Origin: Thiobacillus sp.
GTDB lineage: Bacteria; Pseudomonadota; Gammaproteobacteria; Burkholderiales; Thiobacillaceae
NCBI GenBank assembly: GCA_030692355.1
Contig: JAUYCF010000083.1
Coordinates: forward strand, 42,377 to 106,376
Direction: 5' to 3'
Length of the DNA stretch: 64,000 bases
How positions within the stretch are numbered: the first letter of the stretch is position 1; each line of letters opens with the position of its first letter. A program made the position numbers and the translations under genes. Shown here one piece after another: positions 1-10,861 of the stretch. The notes beneath the pieces are model-generated. The model saw nothing but the letters and a program-made list of their open reading frames with translations, had not been told where the DNA came from and did not search any database.

Positions 1-104
1 GCCTGGGCAAACGACCGCAGCGCTGCCGTTTCCTCCGCCAGGCGGGCGGAGAACTGCTCAAGATCCGCTTCCGAAAAGCGGGTGCGATCGATTTCCTGTC
101 CCAT
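1..104 (-). CDS. Partial gene, possible GCS2-type carboxylate-amine ligase (N-terminus only)
   Basis: Only about 34 codons lie in the window; the rest runs off the left edge. The ATG is at 102-104 and the protein begins MGQEIDRTRFSEADLEQF. From memory this resembles the conserved start of the GCS2 glutamate-cysteine ligase-like family, but there is too little sequence to prove it. It follows the AstE-like gene on the same strand after about 79 nt, so it may be the last gene of that run. If the call is right, the genome also has the unrelated, complete gshA at 29969. Alternative: any protein with a similar charged start. Confidence 0.4.
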   Translation of the reverse strand, partial: MGQEIDRTRFSEADLEQFSARLAEETAALRSFAQ

Positions 105-183
105 GCGCGCGCTCGACGGTTACTCCGTCGGTTGTTGTGGATCAGCCTTGACCATCATATCCGACCATCCATTTTTTCAGCCG

Positions 184-1140
184 TCACACCCGCGTGCTGC
201 GCCGGGCGAGGTAAAACCACTCCTGTCCCGGCATTGCGTTGGGATTGGGGAAGACGATGTAGCCATCGCTATCCGCCAATACCGGCCTGCCGTCGTGGCG
301 CGTGCCGATGACTTCCCCCGCACGCACCCGATCGAAGCTGGACCAGCCGCGCACAAAGGCATCTTCCGCATGGACGCGGTCGACGACCTGGTACAGGCGC
401 AGGGCCTCGGTATCGGTCACCGGGGCCGGCGCGGGCGCGTCGCTCAGCCGCAGATGCGCAAGCGCATTGCGGATGGCGTGCCAGGCCACCTCGGGCGCGG
501 CCGGATCGTCATGCTGGCCGCATTCCAGGGTGAGCGCGATTCCGCCCTGCGCGCGCATGTGCTCGGTCGTTCCCACACCGTAATGCACATCGGCCTCGCG
601 CGACGACGCGCCGGCTGCCAGCCGGCGGGCGACGCCGGCGGCATAGGTGTCTAGCCAGCCATCGACGAAGCGGTGCACGCCCAGGCTCAGCGCCAGCGCG
701 GTTTCCCCGGCCGCGCGCGCAAACGGCTCCAGCGTGCCGCCGTTGTCTTGCGGCCCGAGCATGACGAAGGGCTGGCCGGCGGTATGAAACGAATGCAGGT
801 CAAGCAGCGCGTCATGCTGCGCCAGCAGCGGACACAGCCAGTTGGCGATGCGGTCCTCGAACTCGGCCGGCGTGTCGGTCGGCGCCAGATTGCGGTTGAG
901 GTTGCGGTCGCCCATGCGCTGGCGGCGGGCATAGGCCAGGGGATTGGTAATCGGAACGAAGGTGACGCTGCCCGCGACTATCCCCAACTGGCCGGATTCG
1001 ATCTCCGCGATCACGCGGCGAATCGCCTGCGTGCCGCAGGTTTCGTTGCCGTGCACCGCGCCCAGCACGATCAGGCGCGCGCCCGGCGCCAGGCCGGTGA
1101 ACGACACGGATTGAAAATGCAACGACTCAAGCTCACTCAT
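184..1140 (-). CDS. Succinylglutamate desuccinylase/aspartoacylase (AstE/AspA) family zinc hydrolase
   Basis: 318-residue predicted M14-like zinc deacylase or carboxypeptidase. Visible metal ligands are H30 and E33 (motif VHGNE) and H116 (motif LLDLHSF). The segment DRNLNRNL at 78-85 matches the substrate-carboxylate-binding Arg/Asn patch of this family. The start is the ATG whose ATGA overlaps the stop of the upstream TauE gene. A longer upstream reading in the same frame only runs through that gene and is not real. Family members cleave N-acyl amino acids (N-succinylglutamate, N-acetylaspartate); the actual substrate cannot be told. No other arginine-succinyl pathway genes are nearby, so a plain family name is safer than astE. 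Confidence 0.75.
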   Translation of the reverse strand: MSELESLHFQSVSFTGLAPGARLIVLGAVHGNETCGTQAIRRVIAEIESGQLGIVAGSVTFVPITNPLAYARRQRMGDRNLNRNLAPTDTPAEFEDRIANWLCPLLAQHDALLDLHSFHTAGQPFVMLGPQDNGGTLEPFARAAGETALALSLGVHRFVDGWLDTYAAGVARRLAAGASSREADVHYGVGTTEHMRAQGGIALTLECGQHDDPAAPEVAWHAIRNALAHLRLSDAPAPAPVTDTEALRLYQVVDRVHAEDAFVRGWSSFDRVRAGEVIGTRHDGRPVLADSDGYIVFPNPNAMPGQEWFYLARRSTRV

Positions 1141-1874
1141 ACGCTTAGGGCCTTGAACAACAGCGACACGCTGGACACCAGCAACAATACACCGACCAGC
1201 CGCGTCATCTGCGCCTGGCTCAGGCCGACATGCGCCCGCCCGCCCAGGTAGAGCGCGCCCAGCACCAGCGGCAGCGCGACGAAATAGGCGATCCACACCT
1301 TGGCCGTCATCAGCAGCCCAGCCACCAGAAAGCTGGCAATTCGCGTCAATCCCTCGGTAAAAAACAGCGCCGAAAAGGTCGCGCGCAAATCGCTCTTGTC
1401 GCGGATGCGATGGCTCAGATAAATCACATACGGCGGCCCGCCGGTGCCGAACAATGCCCCGACGGTGCCACCGGTGAGCGCGGCCGGCACCGCCCAGCCG
1501 CGCGAGACCGGTTTTTCGCCGTGGATATTGAACAGGCTGCGCAGCGCGAAGATGAAGACAAACCCGGCCAGCGCAATCAGCATGGGCCCGGGCGGCAGAT
1601 TGACCAGCAGGCTGGTGCCCAGCACCACCCCGACAACGCCGAACGGAATCAGCACGCCGATCTCGCCCCACTTCACGCGCTTGAAATTGAGGCCGCCGAT
1701 CACGATCGACGCAGTGAAATCCAGCAACAGGATCAGCGGCACGACGAATTTCAGCGGCAGGAACAGCGCCAGCAAGGGCACCGAAATCAGCCCCGAGCCA
1801 AAACCGGTGATGCCGCGAATGAAATACGCCGCCAGCAGGATGGCCGCCATCGCGGCCATGTGCTCAAAGCTCAC
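1137..1874 (-). CDS. TauE/SafE-family sulfite/organic anion exporter
   Basis: 245-residue membrane protein dominated by hydrophobic segments, with the family's early RGITGFGSGL motif and a second glycine-rich loop (VGALFGTGGPPYVIYL) marking the two halves of the internally duplicated fold. The family exports sulfite, sulfoacetate or related anions across the inner membrane. The start chosen is the GTG at 1872-1874, which overlaps the folB stop (GTGA); the ATG at 1857-1859 is also possible. Its stop overlaps the next gene's ATG, so folB, this exporter and the AstE-like enzyme are probably cotranscribed. The substrate is unknown. Confidence 0.8.
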   Translation of the reverse strand: MSFEHMAAMAAILLAAYFIRGITGFGSGLISVPLLALFLPLKFVVPLILLLDFTASIVIGGLNFKRVKWGEIGVLIPFGVVGVVLGTSLLVNLPPGPMLIALAGFVFIFALRSLFNIHGEKPVSRGWAVPAALTGGTVGALFGTGGPPYVIYLSHRIRDKSDLRATFSALFFTEGLTRIASFLVAGLLMTAKVWIAYFVALPLVLGALYLGGRAHVGLSQAQMTRLVGVLLLVSSVSLLFKALSV

Positions 1875-2233
1875 AGGCGCGCGCCGCGCTCGATGGTGAT
1901 GCCCAACTCCTTGATGCCCGGGATGATGGCGAACTTGGTGACCGACACCCTCACCCACGGCGCGCCGAACTCATCCCGCACAATGGCGGCCACGTGCTCG
2001 GCGACCGACTCGACCAGGGTGATCGGCCGCGGCGCATTGTGCAGATAATCTTTCACCCGCTTGGCCACCGCGCCATAGTCGATGGTGTCGGCGACGTTGT
2101 CGGTGCCGCCGGCCTTGCTGTCCGGCAGGCCGATTTCGAGATCGAGCCGCACCGGCTGCGGCACTTTGCGTTCCCACTCGTATATGCCGATAATCAGCTC
2201 GAGACGAAAGTCCCGCAAAAATAGAATATCCAT
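1871..2233 (-). CDS. folB: Dihydroneopterin aldolase
   Basis: 120 residues, the normal length for FolB, which converts 7,8-dihydroneopterin to 6-hydroxymethyl-dihydropterin and glycolaldehyde in cytosolic folate synthesis. The start MDILFLRDFRLELIIGIYEW fits the family's L..GIYEWE pattern, and the TLVESVAEHVA segment carries the conserved Glu of the pterin pocket. It is divergent from plsY with 65 bp between the starts, a common betaproteobacterial arrangement beside tsaD. The next gene on this strand, the TauE exporter, overlaps its stop. Confidence 0.93.
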   Translation of the reverse strand: MDILFLRDFRLELIIGIYEWERKVPQPVRLDLEIGLPDSKAGGTDNVADTIDYGAVAKRVKDYLHNAPRPITLVESVAEHVAAIVRDEFGAPWVRVSVTKFAIIPGIKELGITIERGARL

Positions 2234-2298
2234 AGATTTCTTTATCCGCGACGCAGCCCCAAGGGCTCAACCAAACCTGCCATTTTACTGACTTCGCC

Positions 2299-2901
2299 AT
2301 GACCACGTTGCTGTTTGTTGCCGCCGCCTATCTGCTGGGCTCCATTTCGTTTGCCGTGATCGTCAGCCGTGCCATGCGCCTGCCCGACCCGCGCGAATAC
2401 GGATCGGGCAATCCGGGGGCGACCAACATGCTGCGTTCCGGGCGCAAGGCGGCTGCCGTGCTGACGCTGCTCGGCGACACGTCGAAAGGCTGGGTGGCGG
2501 TGGTGGCGGCGCGCGCACTGGCGCCGCAATTCGGTCTCGACGACAGTGTCGTGCTGCTGTGCGCGCTGGCCGTGTTTATCGGCCACCTGTTCCCGGTGTT
2601 TTTCGGCTTCAAGGGCGGCAAGGGCGTCGCCACCGCGCTCGGCGTACTGGTCGGCCTCAATCCCTGGCTCGGGCTGGCGTGTTTGCTGACCTGGCTGTTG
2701 ATGGCCGGGGTGTTCCGTATTTCCTCGCTCGCCGCGCTGACCACCGCGGTGCTCGCCCCGGTCTACGCCGGGCTGCTGATGGGCTGGGGACGCAGCGCGA
2801 TTGCCGTGCTGGTGATCGCGCTGCTGCTGGTCTATCGTCATAAGCGCAACCTCATCAAACTGGTCAACGGCGAGGAAGGACGCATCGGCGTCCGCTCCTG
2901 A
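2299..2901 (+). CDS. plsY: Acyl-phosphate:glycerol-3-phosphate acyltransferase
   Basis: 200-residue inner-membrane enzyme that moves the acyl group from acyl-phosphate to glycerol-3-phosphate, the first acylation of phospholipid synthesis. All three PlsY signature loops are visible: YLLGSISFAVIVSR near the N-terminus, GSGNPGATNMLR (residues 35-46) and HLFPVFFGFKGGKGVAT (about residues 97-113), separated by hydrophobic helices. It is divergent from folB and followed after 16 nt by a membrane protein on the same strand. Confidence 0.95.
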   Translation: MTTLLFVAAAYLLGSISFAVIVSRAMRLPDPREYGSGNPGATNMLRSGRKAAAVLTLLGDTSKGWVAVVAARALAPQFGLDDSVVLLCALAVFIGHLFPVFFGFKGGKGVATALGVLVGLNPWLGLACLLTWLLMAGVFRISSLAALTTAVLAPVYAGLLMGWGRSAIAVLVIALLLVYRHKRNLIKLVNGEEGRIGVRS

Positions 2902-2917
2902 CCCGGCCCAACGAAAT

Positions 2918-3718
2918 ATGGCCCTGTTCGACAAAACTATCGAGCACGCAAAGGACAGCCTCGCCGAGGTGTCGCGCGAGGCGATCGACCGCGCGAGCGA
3001 GCGGCTGTCGGATGTCGTGAAGGACGGCGTCCTGCAGGCCGGCACCGAGCTGAAGGATGTCATCTGGCGCGCCAGCCAGGAAATCGACACCAAGCTTGAC
3101 AAGATTTCCGAGGAACTGCACGCGCAACGCCAGTTCACCAAGGACGATGTGCGCGAAATGGTCGATTACGCGGGAGAAAGGCTCGGCACCGTAATGGACG
3201 CGCGCATCGTCCACGCCAAGTCGGAACTCTCGTCGCTGGTGCAGGAAAAGGTCGAGTACTTCAAGCGCGAGATCGACAGCTTCTTCATCGAGCGGCAGCG
3301 CGACCTCGCGCGCGAGCGGCGGCGGCTGTTCATCAACGTCGCCGTCGCCATTCTGGCGTCGCTGTCGCTCGGCTTCGTGTCCTGGCTGTACCACCAGTAT
3401 CTCGGCGGCGGAATCGACGTGTTCGCCATCTTCCGCATCGTGTTTGCCTCGCTGATGGGCGGCTATGCGGCCTACCTCGCGGTCAAGCTGTTGCGCCGCT
3501 GGCTACTGATGTCGGAACACAAGAAGGACGCACTTTTCCTGGCCAGCCGCTACTGGGGCGCGCTACGGCCGGAAAGCATTTTTGGCACGGTTGTTCTGGT
3601 ATGCCTGATGGCGGTGCTGATCGGATTTCTACTGTTTCCGGAACAGATCGCGCAACTCACCGGCAGCGAAAAATGGCTCAAGGCCTTGCGCGAGGCCTAC
3701 CCGATCTTTCAGCATTGA
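2918..3718 (+). CDS. Conserved membrane protein with long N-terminal coiled-coil region
   Basis: 266 residues; no named family recognised. Residues 1-135 are strongly charged and helical with heptad-like spacing, suggesting an extended coiled coil. Hydrophobic segments lie at about 137-158, 167-190 and 222-240, so the C-terminal half should be in the inner membrane with the coiled coil in the cytoplasm. It follows plsY by 16 nt and converges with tsaD. A scaffold-like or phage-shock-like role is imaginable, but nothing in the sequence proves a function. Confidence 0.7.
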   Translation: MALFDKTIEHAKDSLAEVSREAIDRASERLSDVVKDGVLQAGTELKDVIWRASQEIDTKLDKISEELHAQRQFTKDDVREMVDYAGERLGTVMDARIVHAKSELSSLVQEKVEYFKREIDSFFIERQRDLARERRRLFINVAVAILASLSLGFVSWLYHQYLGGGIDVFAIFRIVFASLMGGYAAYLAVKLLRRWLLMSEHKKDALFLASRYWGALRPESIFGTVVLVCLMAVLIGFLLFPEQIAQLTGSEKWLKALREAYPIFQH

Positions 3719-3740
3719 ATCGGCGTGACCTGGCGACCCG

Positions 3741-4754
3741 TCATACGGCGTCGAGCGTCGCCAGTTCCCAGCGCGGCTTGACCGCAAACGTCAGATCCGG
3801 AATCGAACTCGACTGCGCCACCAGCCGCTGCGCGCCGGCGTAGGCGATCATCGCGCCGTTGTCGGTGCAGAATTCCAGCCGCGGATAAAACACAGCAATG
3901 CCGCGCGTAGCCGCGTCGCGCGTGAGCCGCTCCCGCAAATGCGCGTTGGCGCCGACGCCGCCCGCCACCACCAGCCGCGTTGCGCCGCTGTGCAAACAGG
4001 CTGCCAGACTTTTTTTCACCAGCACCTCCACCGCCGCGGACTGGAACGCCGCAGCGATATCCGCCGCCTCGTCCAGCCCGACCTTGCGTACCAGCGTCAG
4101 CACTGCGGTTTTGAGTCCGCTGAAGCTGAAATCAAAATCGCCGGAATTCAACATCGGGCGCGGCAAACTGAAGCGGCTGGGATCGCCCGTAGCCGCCAGC
4201 GCCGACAGCGCCGGCCCGCCCGGATAGCCCAGCCCGAGCAGCTGGGCGGTCTTGTCGAAGGCCTCGCCGGCTGCGTCGTCCAGCGTCTCGCCCATCAGTG
4301 TGTAGCGCCCGACGCCGGATACCAGCATCAGCTGCGTGTGCCCGCCGGACACCAGCAGGGCGACGAACGGGAATTCCGGCGGCGTATCGGAAATCAGCGG
4401 CGACAGCATGTGACCTTCGAGGTGATGCACCCCGACCGCGGGGATGGCCAGCGCATACGCCAGCGCACGCGCCATCCCGGCGCCCACCAGCAAGGCGCCG
4501 GCAAGCCCCGGCCCCTCGGTGTAGGCAATGCCATCGATATCGGAAAGTGTGCGGTCACTTTCGGCCAGCACCTCGCGGGTCAGAGGTAATACCCGCCGGA
4601 TATGGTCGCGCGATGCCAGTTCCGGCACCACCCCGCCATACGCGCTGTGCATGGCGATCTGCGAATACAGCGCATGCGCCAGGAGGCCGTGCGCGCTGTC
4701 ATACAGCGCGACACCGGTTTCATCGCAGGAGGATTCGACGCCAAGCACAAGCAT
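3741..4754 (-). CDS. tsaD: tRNA N6-adenosine threonylcarbamoyltransferase
   Basis: 337 residues. TsaD transfers threonylcarbamoyl from its adenylate to A37 of ANN-decoding tRNAs, with TsaB and TsaE. It starts [19 protein letters not shown], the ASKHA-fold phosphate loop. The metal-binding HHLEGH motif (HxxxH, about 110-115), a SGGHTQL loop and GGVGAN near the C-terminus are all present. It is divergent from rpsU, an arrangement seen in many proteobacteria, with an 81-bp gap that holds the rpsU promoter. Confidence 0.96.
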   Translation of the reverse strand: MLVLGVESSCDETGVALYDSAHGLLAHALYSQIAMHSAYGGVVPELASRDHIRRVLPLTREVLAESDRTLSDIDGIAYTEGPGLAGALLVGAGMARALAYALAIPAVGVHHLEGHMLSPLISDTPPEFPFVALLVSGGHTQLMLVSGVGRYTLMGETLDDAAGEAFDKTAQLLGLGYPGGPALSALAATGDPSRFSLPRPMLNSGDFDFSFSGLKTAVLTLVRKVGLDEAADIAAAFQSAAVEVLVKKSLAACLHSGATRLVVAGGVGANAHLRERLTRDAATRGIAVFYPRLEFCTDNGAMIAYAGAQRLVAQSSSIPDLTFAVKPRWELATLDAV

Positions 4755-4771
4755 AGGGAAAACGGGGGGAC

Positions 4772-4800
4772 TGGAAAAATCCTTGAGGGCTTGCTATTAT
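4772..4800 (+). promoter_or_regulatory. Putative sigma-70 promoter of rpsU operon
   Basis: In the tsaD-rpsU gap, TGGAAA (4772-4777, 4/6 match to the -35 consensus) and TATTAT (4795-4800, 5/6 match to the -10) are separated by 17 bp. The start of rpsU is 35 nt downstream. This is a pattern reading only. Confidence 0.45.
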
Positions 4801-4835
4801 TCTCGTTTTTCCAGTTTCCAGGAAGCCATCCCCAC

Positions 4836-5048
4836 ATGCCCCACGTCAAAGTCAAAGAAAACGAGCCGTTCGATGTCGCCCTGCGCCGCTTCAAGCGTTC
4901 CATCGAAAAAGTCGGCCTCTTGACCGAACTGCGCGCCCGCACGTTCTACGAAAAGCCCACCGCCGAGCGCAAGCGCAAGCTCGCCGCCGCAGTCAAGCGC
5001 CAGAGCAAGCGCCTGCGCGGCCAGCAACTGCCTCCCAAGATGTATTGA
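4836..5048 (+). CDS. rpsU: Small ribosomal subunit protein S21
   Basis: 70 residues, normal size for bS21, the 30S protein needed for initiation near the mRNA-16S pairing site. The sequence is basic with the family start ([20 protein letters not shown]) and an Arg/Lys-rich C-terminal half. The ATG at 4836 is chosen by homology; the open frame extends upstream without a plausible start. First gene of a macromolecular synthesis operon (rpsU-yqeY-dnaG-rpoD); a perfect hairpin lies directly after it. Confidence 0.97.
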   Translation: MPHVKVKENEPFDVALRRFKRSIEKVGLLTELRARTFYEKPTAERKRKLAAAVKRQSKRLRGQQLPPKMY

Positions 5049-5068
5049 TTCTGCGTTCACGCAGAATC
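5047..5068 (+). terminator. Perfect 9-bp hairpin after rpsU (attenuator or RNA-processing site)
   Basis: GATTCTGCG (5047-5055), loop TTCA, CGCAGAATC (5060-5068). It overlaps the end of the rpsU stop codon and has no following T run. In the E. coli version of this operon a terminator and processing site adjust rpsU versus dnaG levels. This hairpin is in the right place for that role, which is inferred. Confidence 0.55.
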
Positions 5069-5078
5069 GCGCCTACCC

Positions 5079-5555
5079 ATGTCGCTCAAGGCACGCGTCA
5101 CTGACGACATGAAAACGGCCATGCGCGGCCGCGCTAATCCTGATGAGGCGCAACACGCCAGGGAAACGGTGCGCCTCGGTACGATTCGCCTGCTTCTCGC
5201 TGCCATCAAGCAGAAAGAAATCGACGAACGCATCGAACTGGACGACGCTGCGGTCAGCAGCATCGTCGAAAAACTCATCAAGCAACGCAAGGATTCGATC
5301 AGCCAGTTTCAGGCGGCCGGTCGCGATGACCTGGTGGCGGCCGAACAGGCCGAGCTCGCCGTGCTGCAGGCCTATCTGCCCGAGCCGCTCTCCGCCGCCG
5401 AGGTGGAGGCCGCGGTCACGGCGGCGATAGCCGAATCCGGCGCGTCCAGCGCCAAGGACATGGGCAAGGTGATGGGGCTATTGAAGCCCCGCCTCGCAGG
5501 CCGTGCCGACATGGGCCAGGTTTCCGCGCTGATCAAGGCCCGCCTCGCAGGCTGA
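5079..5555 (+). CDS. GatB/YqeY-domain protein
   Basis: 158 residues, the usual size of stand-alone YqeY proteins. It shows the family's MSLK.R...DMK.AMR start, the TIRLLLAAIKQKEID helix and the C-terminal DMGKVMGLLKPRLAGRADM segment. It resembles the tail domain of the GatB amidotransferase subunit, which contacts tRNA. The free-standing protein has no firmly established job. It sits between rpsU and dnaG, a frequent position outside the enterics, and hairpins flank it on both sides. Confidence 0.9.
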   Translation: MSLKARVTDDMKTAMRGRANPDEAQHARETVRLGTIRLLLAAIKQKEIDERIELDDAAVSSIVEKLIKQRKDSISQFQAAGRDDLVAAEQAELAVLQAYLPEPLSAAEVEAAVTAAIAESGASSAKDMGKVMGLLKPRLAGRADMGQVSALIKARLAG

Positions 5556-5560
5556 GTCCC

Positions 5561-5580
5561 ACCCGGGCTCGCCCGGGTTT
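5561..5580 (+). terminator. Terminator-like hairpin between yqeY and dnaG
   Basis: ACCCGGGC (5561-5568), loop TC, GCCCGGGT (5571-5578), then TTT. A GC-rich 8-bp stem with a short T run, 15 nt before the dnaG ATG. Probably a partial terminator that lowers primase expression relative to the upstream genes. Confidence 0.5.
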
Positions 5581-5594
5581 ATCATGCAACAACC

Positions 5595-7289
5595 ATGATC
5601 CCGCGCGATTTCATCGACACCCTGCTCGCCCGCGTCGACATCGTCGACGTCATCGACCGGCGCGTGCCGCTGAAAAAAGCCGGGCAGAATTACCAGGCCT
5701 GCTGCCCCTTCCACAGCGAAAAAACCCCCTCCTTCACGGTCAGCCCGACCAAGCAGTTCTATCACTGCTTCGGCTGCGGCGCGCACGGCTCCGCGCTTGG
5801 CTTCCTGATGGAATATGAGCACATGGGCTTTCCCGACGCGGTGGCGGCGCTGGCGCAGGATACCGGCCTGCCGGTGCCCGAGTCCGGCGAGCCTGATCGC
5901 CCCAAGCCGCCACCCGCGCTGTGGGAGGCGCTGGAACAGGCCGCGCAGTTCTATAGAAAACAACTCAAGCAGACACCGCGCGCCATCGACTATCTGAAAA
6001 AACGCGGGCTGACCGGCGCCATCGCCGCCCGCTACGGCATCGGCTACGCGCCGGACGGATCACCGTTGAAGCAGGTCTTCCCCGATTACACGGCGGATGC
6101 CCTTGCCGTATCCGGCTTGGTCATCGACGGCGACCGCGGACGCTACGACCGCTTCCGCGACCGCATCATGTTCCCCATCAAGAACATCAAGGGCCAGATT
6201 GTCGGCTTCGGCGGCCGGGTGCTCGACAAAGGGGAGCCGAAATACCTCAATTCGCCGGAAACCCCGCTGTTCCACAAAGGCTCGGAGCTTTACGGCCTGT
6301 TCGAAGCGCGCGCCGCGATCAAGGCTGCAGGACGCGCGATCGTGGTCGAAGGCTATATGGACGTCGTCGCACTGGCGCAGCACGGCGTGGAATTTGCCGT
6401 CGCTGCACTGGGGACGGCCACCACACCGATTCATGTGCGCACCCTGCTGCGCCACACCGACCGTCTGATCTACGCCTTCGACGGCGACAACGCCGGCCGC
6501 AAGGCCGCCTGGCGCGCACTCGAAAACTCGCTGGAAGCGCTGCAGGACGGCAAGGAAGTCAGCTTCCTGTTCCTGCCCGAAGGTGAAGACCCCGACAGCA
6601 CCATCCGTGCCCACGGACAGGCTGCCTTTTTAAAACTGCTGGACACCGAAACCCTGCCGCTCTCGGCTTTTCTGGTGCGCGAACTGTCGCGCGACCGCAA
6701 GCTCGACAGCCAGGAGGGCCGTGCCACGCTGATCAAGGAAGCGAAACCGCTGCTGGAGAAAATTGGCGCGCCGCTGCTGGCCCGTCTGATCCAGCGGCAA
6801 ATCGCCGAACTTGTGCACTTGCAGGCCGATGAGCTCGGCCTCATGGGGACGAAACCCGGTGTCGTCCGGCGCCCGCCCTTGCGCCCGCAGCGGCGGCCGG
6901 CGCCATCGCGCGTGCGCAGCCTGGCCCGCACCCTGCTAATGAACCCGCAGCGCGTCGCCGAAGTCGATCCCTGCTGGCTGGACGTGAACGACCCGTTATG
7001 CGGGCACATGAGCGAACTGATGAACTGGCTGCGCGACGTGGGTCCGCTCAAGCCGCAAACACTCACCGAAGCCGCCAAAGGCAGCGTGCTTGAACCGCTG
7101 ATCGAGGAACTGATGACAGATTTGCTCGACAAAGATGACAGTTGGGACTGGAACGCGGAATTCGATGGCGCTGTCAAACAGCTGCGCGACGACTGGCAGC
7201 GCCGCCGCTGGCAGGAATTGGCGACGCGGCCGCTGGACAGCCTGAGCGCCGGCGAACGCCAGGAATTGACTGAGCTAGCACGATTTTAG
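5595..7289 (+). CDS. dnaG: DNA primase
   Basis: 564 residues, within the normal range. It makes the RNA primers for replication. The N-terminal CHC2 zinc finger is intact (C37, H40, C58, C61). The Toprim domain has EGYMDV with the catalytic Glu and the metal-binding [12 protein letters not shown] motif. The C-terminal helicase-binding region is present although its sequence is more variable. ATG 5595 follows a terminator-like hairpin in the rpsU-yqeY-dnaG-rpoD operon. Confidence 0.97.
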   Translation: MIPRDFIDTLLARVDIVDVIDRRVPLKKAGQNYQACCPFHSEKTPSFTVSPTKQFYHCFGCGAHGSALGFLMEYEHMGFPDAVAALAQDTGLPVPESGEPDRPKPPPALWEALEQAAQFYRKQLKQTPRAIDYLKKRGLTGAIAARYGIGYAPDGSPLKQVFPDYTADALAVSGLVIDGDRGRYDRFRDRIMFPIKNIKGQIVGFGGRVLDKGEPKYLNSPETPLFHKGSELYGLFEARAAIKAAGRAIVVEGYMDVVALAQHGVEFAVAALGTATTPIHVRTLLRHTDRLIYAFDGDNAGRKAAWRALENSLEALQDGKEVSFLFLPEGEDPDSTIRAHGQAAFLKLLDTETLPLSAFLVRELSRDRKLDSQEGRATLIKEAKPLLEKIGAPLLARLIQRQIAELVHLQADELGLMGTKPGVVRRPPLRPQRRPAPSRVRSLARTLLMNPQRVAEVDPCWLDVNDPLCGHMSELMNWLRDVGPLKPQTLTEAAKGSVLEPLIEELMTDLLDKDDSWDWNAEFDGAVKQLRDDWQRRRWQELATRPLDSLSAGERQELTELARF

Positions 7290-7304
7290 CTTGTCAGATG
7301 CCCC

Positions 7305-7332
7305 AAGACAAAGTCCCGGCTTGCAGTATAAT
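7305..7332 (+). promoter_or_regulatory. Putative internal sigma-70 promoter for rpoD
   Basis: Between dnaG and rpoD, AAGACA (7305-7310, 4/6 match to the -35) and a consensus TATAAT (7327-7332) are separated by 16 bp, about 70 nt before the rpoD GTG. This would let rpoD be transcribed apart from rpsU and dnaG. Confidence 0.6.
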
Positions 7333-7401
7333 TACCGGTTTTTGAACGATTTTTTCTGCCCGATCCGGTTGCATGGGCAGAACCTGAGCGGAGAAATACC
7401 T

Positions 7402-9336
<1,935 letters not shown>

Positions 9337-9341
9337 GCACC

Positions 9342-9364
9342 CAGCCCTGCCAGTGGCGGGGCTG
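9342..9364 (+). terminator. Hairpin after rpoD
   Basis: CAGCCCTGCC (9342-9351), loop AGT, GGCGGGGCTG (9355-9364): a 10-bp stem with one G-U pair, 6 nt after the rpoD stop and 10 nt before the tRNA. There is only a weak T-rich tail (CGTTTTC), so it may be a terminator or a processing stem that frees the tRNA. Confidence 0.5.
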
Positions 9365-9374
9365 CCACGTTTTC

Positions 9375-9451
<77 letters not shown>

Positions 9452-9502
9452 ATTCACCCAACATCAGCGATAATCTCCCCCATAAAAACAGGGGGGAGAC
9501 GG

Positions 9503-10087
9503 ATGGAAGGGGAAGCAAGGAAACCCGGCGAGCGCCGTTTGCAGATCCTGCAAACGCTGGCTGCGATGCTGCAGGAACCAAAACCGGAAAAAATCACCAC
9601 GGCGGCACTGGCGGCACGCGTCGGCGTGTCGGAAGCGGCGCTGTACCGTCACTTTGCCAGCAAGGCGCAGATGTACGAAGGCCTGATCGAGTTCATCGAA
9701 CAGACGCTGCTCGGACTGATCGCGCGCATCACGGCCGACACGCCGTCACCCGCCGCCCAGGTCGAAGCCATTCTCGGCATGCTGCTGAACTTTGCGGAAA
9801 AGAATCCGGGGATGACGCGGGTACTGATCGGCGATGCGCTGGTGAACGAAAACGAGCGCCTGCAAAAACGTATCAATCAACTTCACGATCGCATCGAGGC
9901 GCAGTTGCGGCAATGCCTGCGCTTTTGCGGCGACCGGCAGGCCGAACTCAGCGCACCGCTGGCCAATCTGCTGCAATGCGTGGTGGTGGGGCGCTGGCAC
10001 CAGTTTGCCAAGAGCGGGTTTACGCGCGCGCCCGGCGGCGACATCCAATTGCTGCTGTCGCGCCTGCTGGGCGCTCAGCCGGCCTGA
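9503..10087 (+). CDS. slmA: Nucleoid occlusion factor SlmA (TetR family)
   Basis: 194 residues (E. coli SlmA has 198). An N-terminal TetR helix-turn-helix is clear (TTAALAARVGVSEAALYRHF, residues about 34-53), followed by the SlmA-typical KAQMYEGLIEFIEQTLLGLI. SlmA binds chromosomal sites and blocks FtsZ rings over the nucleoid. A strong ribosome site (GGGGGGAGA) precedes the ATG. It converges with the MoeB-like gene; the two 3' ends overlap by 13 bp, and a GGCCGGC-type stem lies across the junction. Confidence 0.85.
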   Translation: MEGEARKPGERRLQILQTLAAMLQEPKPEKITTAALAARVGVSEAALYRHFASKAQMYEGLIEFIEQTLLGLIARITADTPSPAAQVEAILGMLLNFAEKNPGMTRVLIGDALVNENERLQKRINQLHDRIEAQLRQCLRFCGDRQAELSAPLANLLQCVVVGRWHQFAKSGFTRAPGGDIQLLLSRLLGAQPA

Positions 10088-10845
10088 AACGCGGCCGGCC
10101 CGCACACCGGGCAGGCCGGGTCGCGCGGCACCTTCATTACGCGGGCATCGGCCCGCAGGCCGTCCCACAACAGCAGCCTGCCGATCAGGGGCTCGCCCAC
10201 CCGTGCCAGATATTTCAGTGCCTCCATCGCCTGCATCGCGCCGACGATACCCACCAGCGGCGAAAACACACCCGCCTCGGCACAGCGCAATTCGGGCTCA
10301 TCCACATGGTCGGGGAACAGGCAGTGGTAACACGGGGTGCCGTCGAGGCGCGAATCAAAGACGGCCAGTTGCCCCGAAAATCCGATCGCGGCGCCCGACA
10401 CCAGCGGCTTGCCCAATGCCACGCAGGCGCGGTTGACGGCATGCCGGGTGGCGAAATTGTCCGACGCGTCGACCACCAGATCGACCGCCGCGACGGCCTC
10501 AAGCAAGGCGGTATTCGCCAGCGCCTGGCCGATCGGCTGCACGTCGATTTCCGGATTGATGGCGCGCACGCTGCGCGCCAGAGATGCGGCCTTGTTCTCG
10601 CCGATCGCCGCCGTGGCATGGCCGATCTGGCGCTGCAAATTGGTGAGGTCGACCGTGTCGCCGTCCGCCAGCAGCAACCGCCCGACCCCCGCCGCACCCA
10701 GATACAGTACCACCGGGCATCCCAGCCCGCCGGCGCCGACAACCAGCACCGCGGCATCGCAGATGCGCGCCTGCCCGTCCACGCCAACATCCGGCAGCAG
10801 GATGTGCCGGCTGTAACGCAGCAGTAGGTCGTCGGTCAGTTCCAT
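10075..10845 (-). CDS. moeB: E1-like adenylyltransferase, MoeB/ThiF/HesA family
   Basis: 256 residues from the ATG that gives MELTDDLLLRYSRHILLPDV, the standard MoeB/ThiF start; upstream in-frame codons look non-coding. It shows the nucleotide loop GAGGLGCP, the QRQIGH arginine segment, the DASDNF metal site, two CxxC zinc knuckles (CYHC and CPVC) and the Cys of RCAEAGV. It activates the C-terminus of a ubiquitin-like sulfur carrier (MoaD or ThiS) as acyl-adenylate. No partner is nearby, so moeB versus thiF is not settled. Confidence 0.85.
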   Translation of the reverse strand: MELTDDLLLRYSRHILLPDVGVDGQARICDAAVLVVGAGGLGCPVVLYLGAAGVGRLLLADGDTVDLTNLQRQIGHATAAIGENKAASLARSVRAINPEIDVQPIGQALANTALLEAVAAVDLVVDASDNFATRHAVNRACVALGKPLVSGAAIGFSGQLAVFDSRLDGTPCYHCLFPDHVDEPELRCAEAGVFSPLVGIVGAMQAMEALKYLARVGEPLIGRLLLWDGLRADARVMKVPRDPACPVCGPAAFQAG

Positions 10846-10861
10846 TGGGGGGATCGGGTCG

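Noticed and set aside
10078..10099. GCCGGCC...GGCCGGC stem at the slmA/MoeB-like convergence as a terminator
   Set aside because: Seven-bp stem without T tract and lying within both coding ends; a role is possible but not supported enough to list as a feature.
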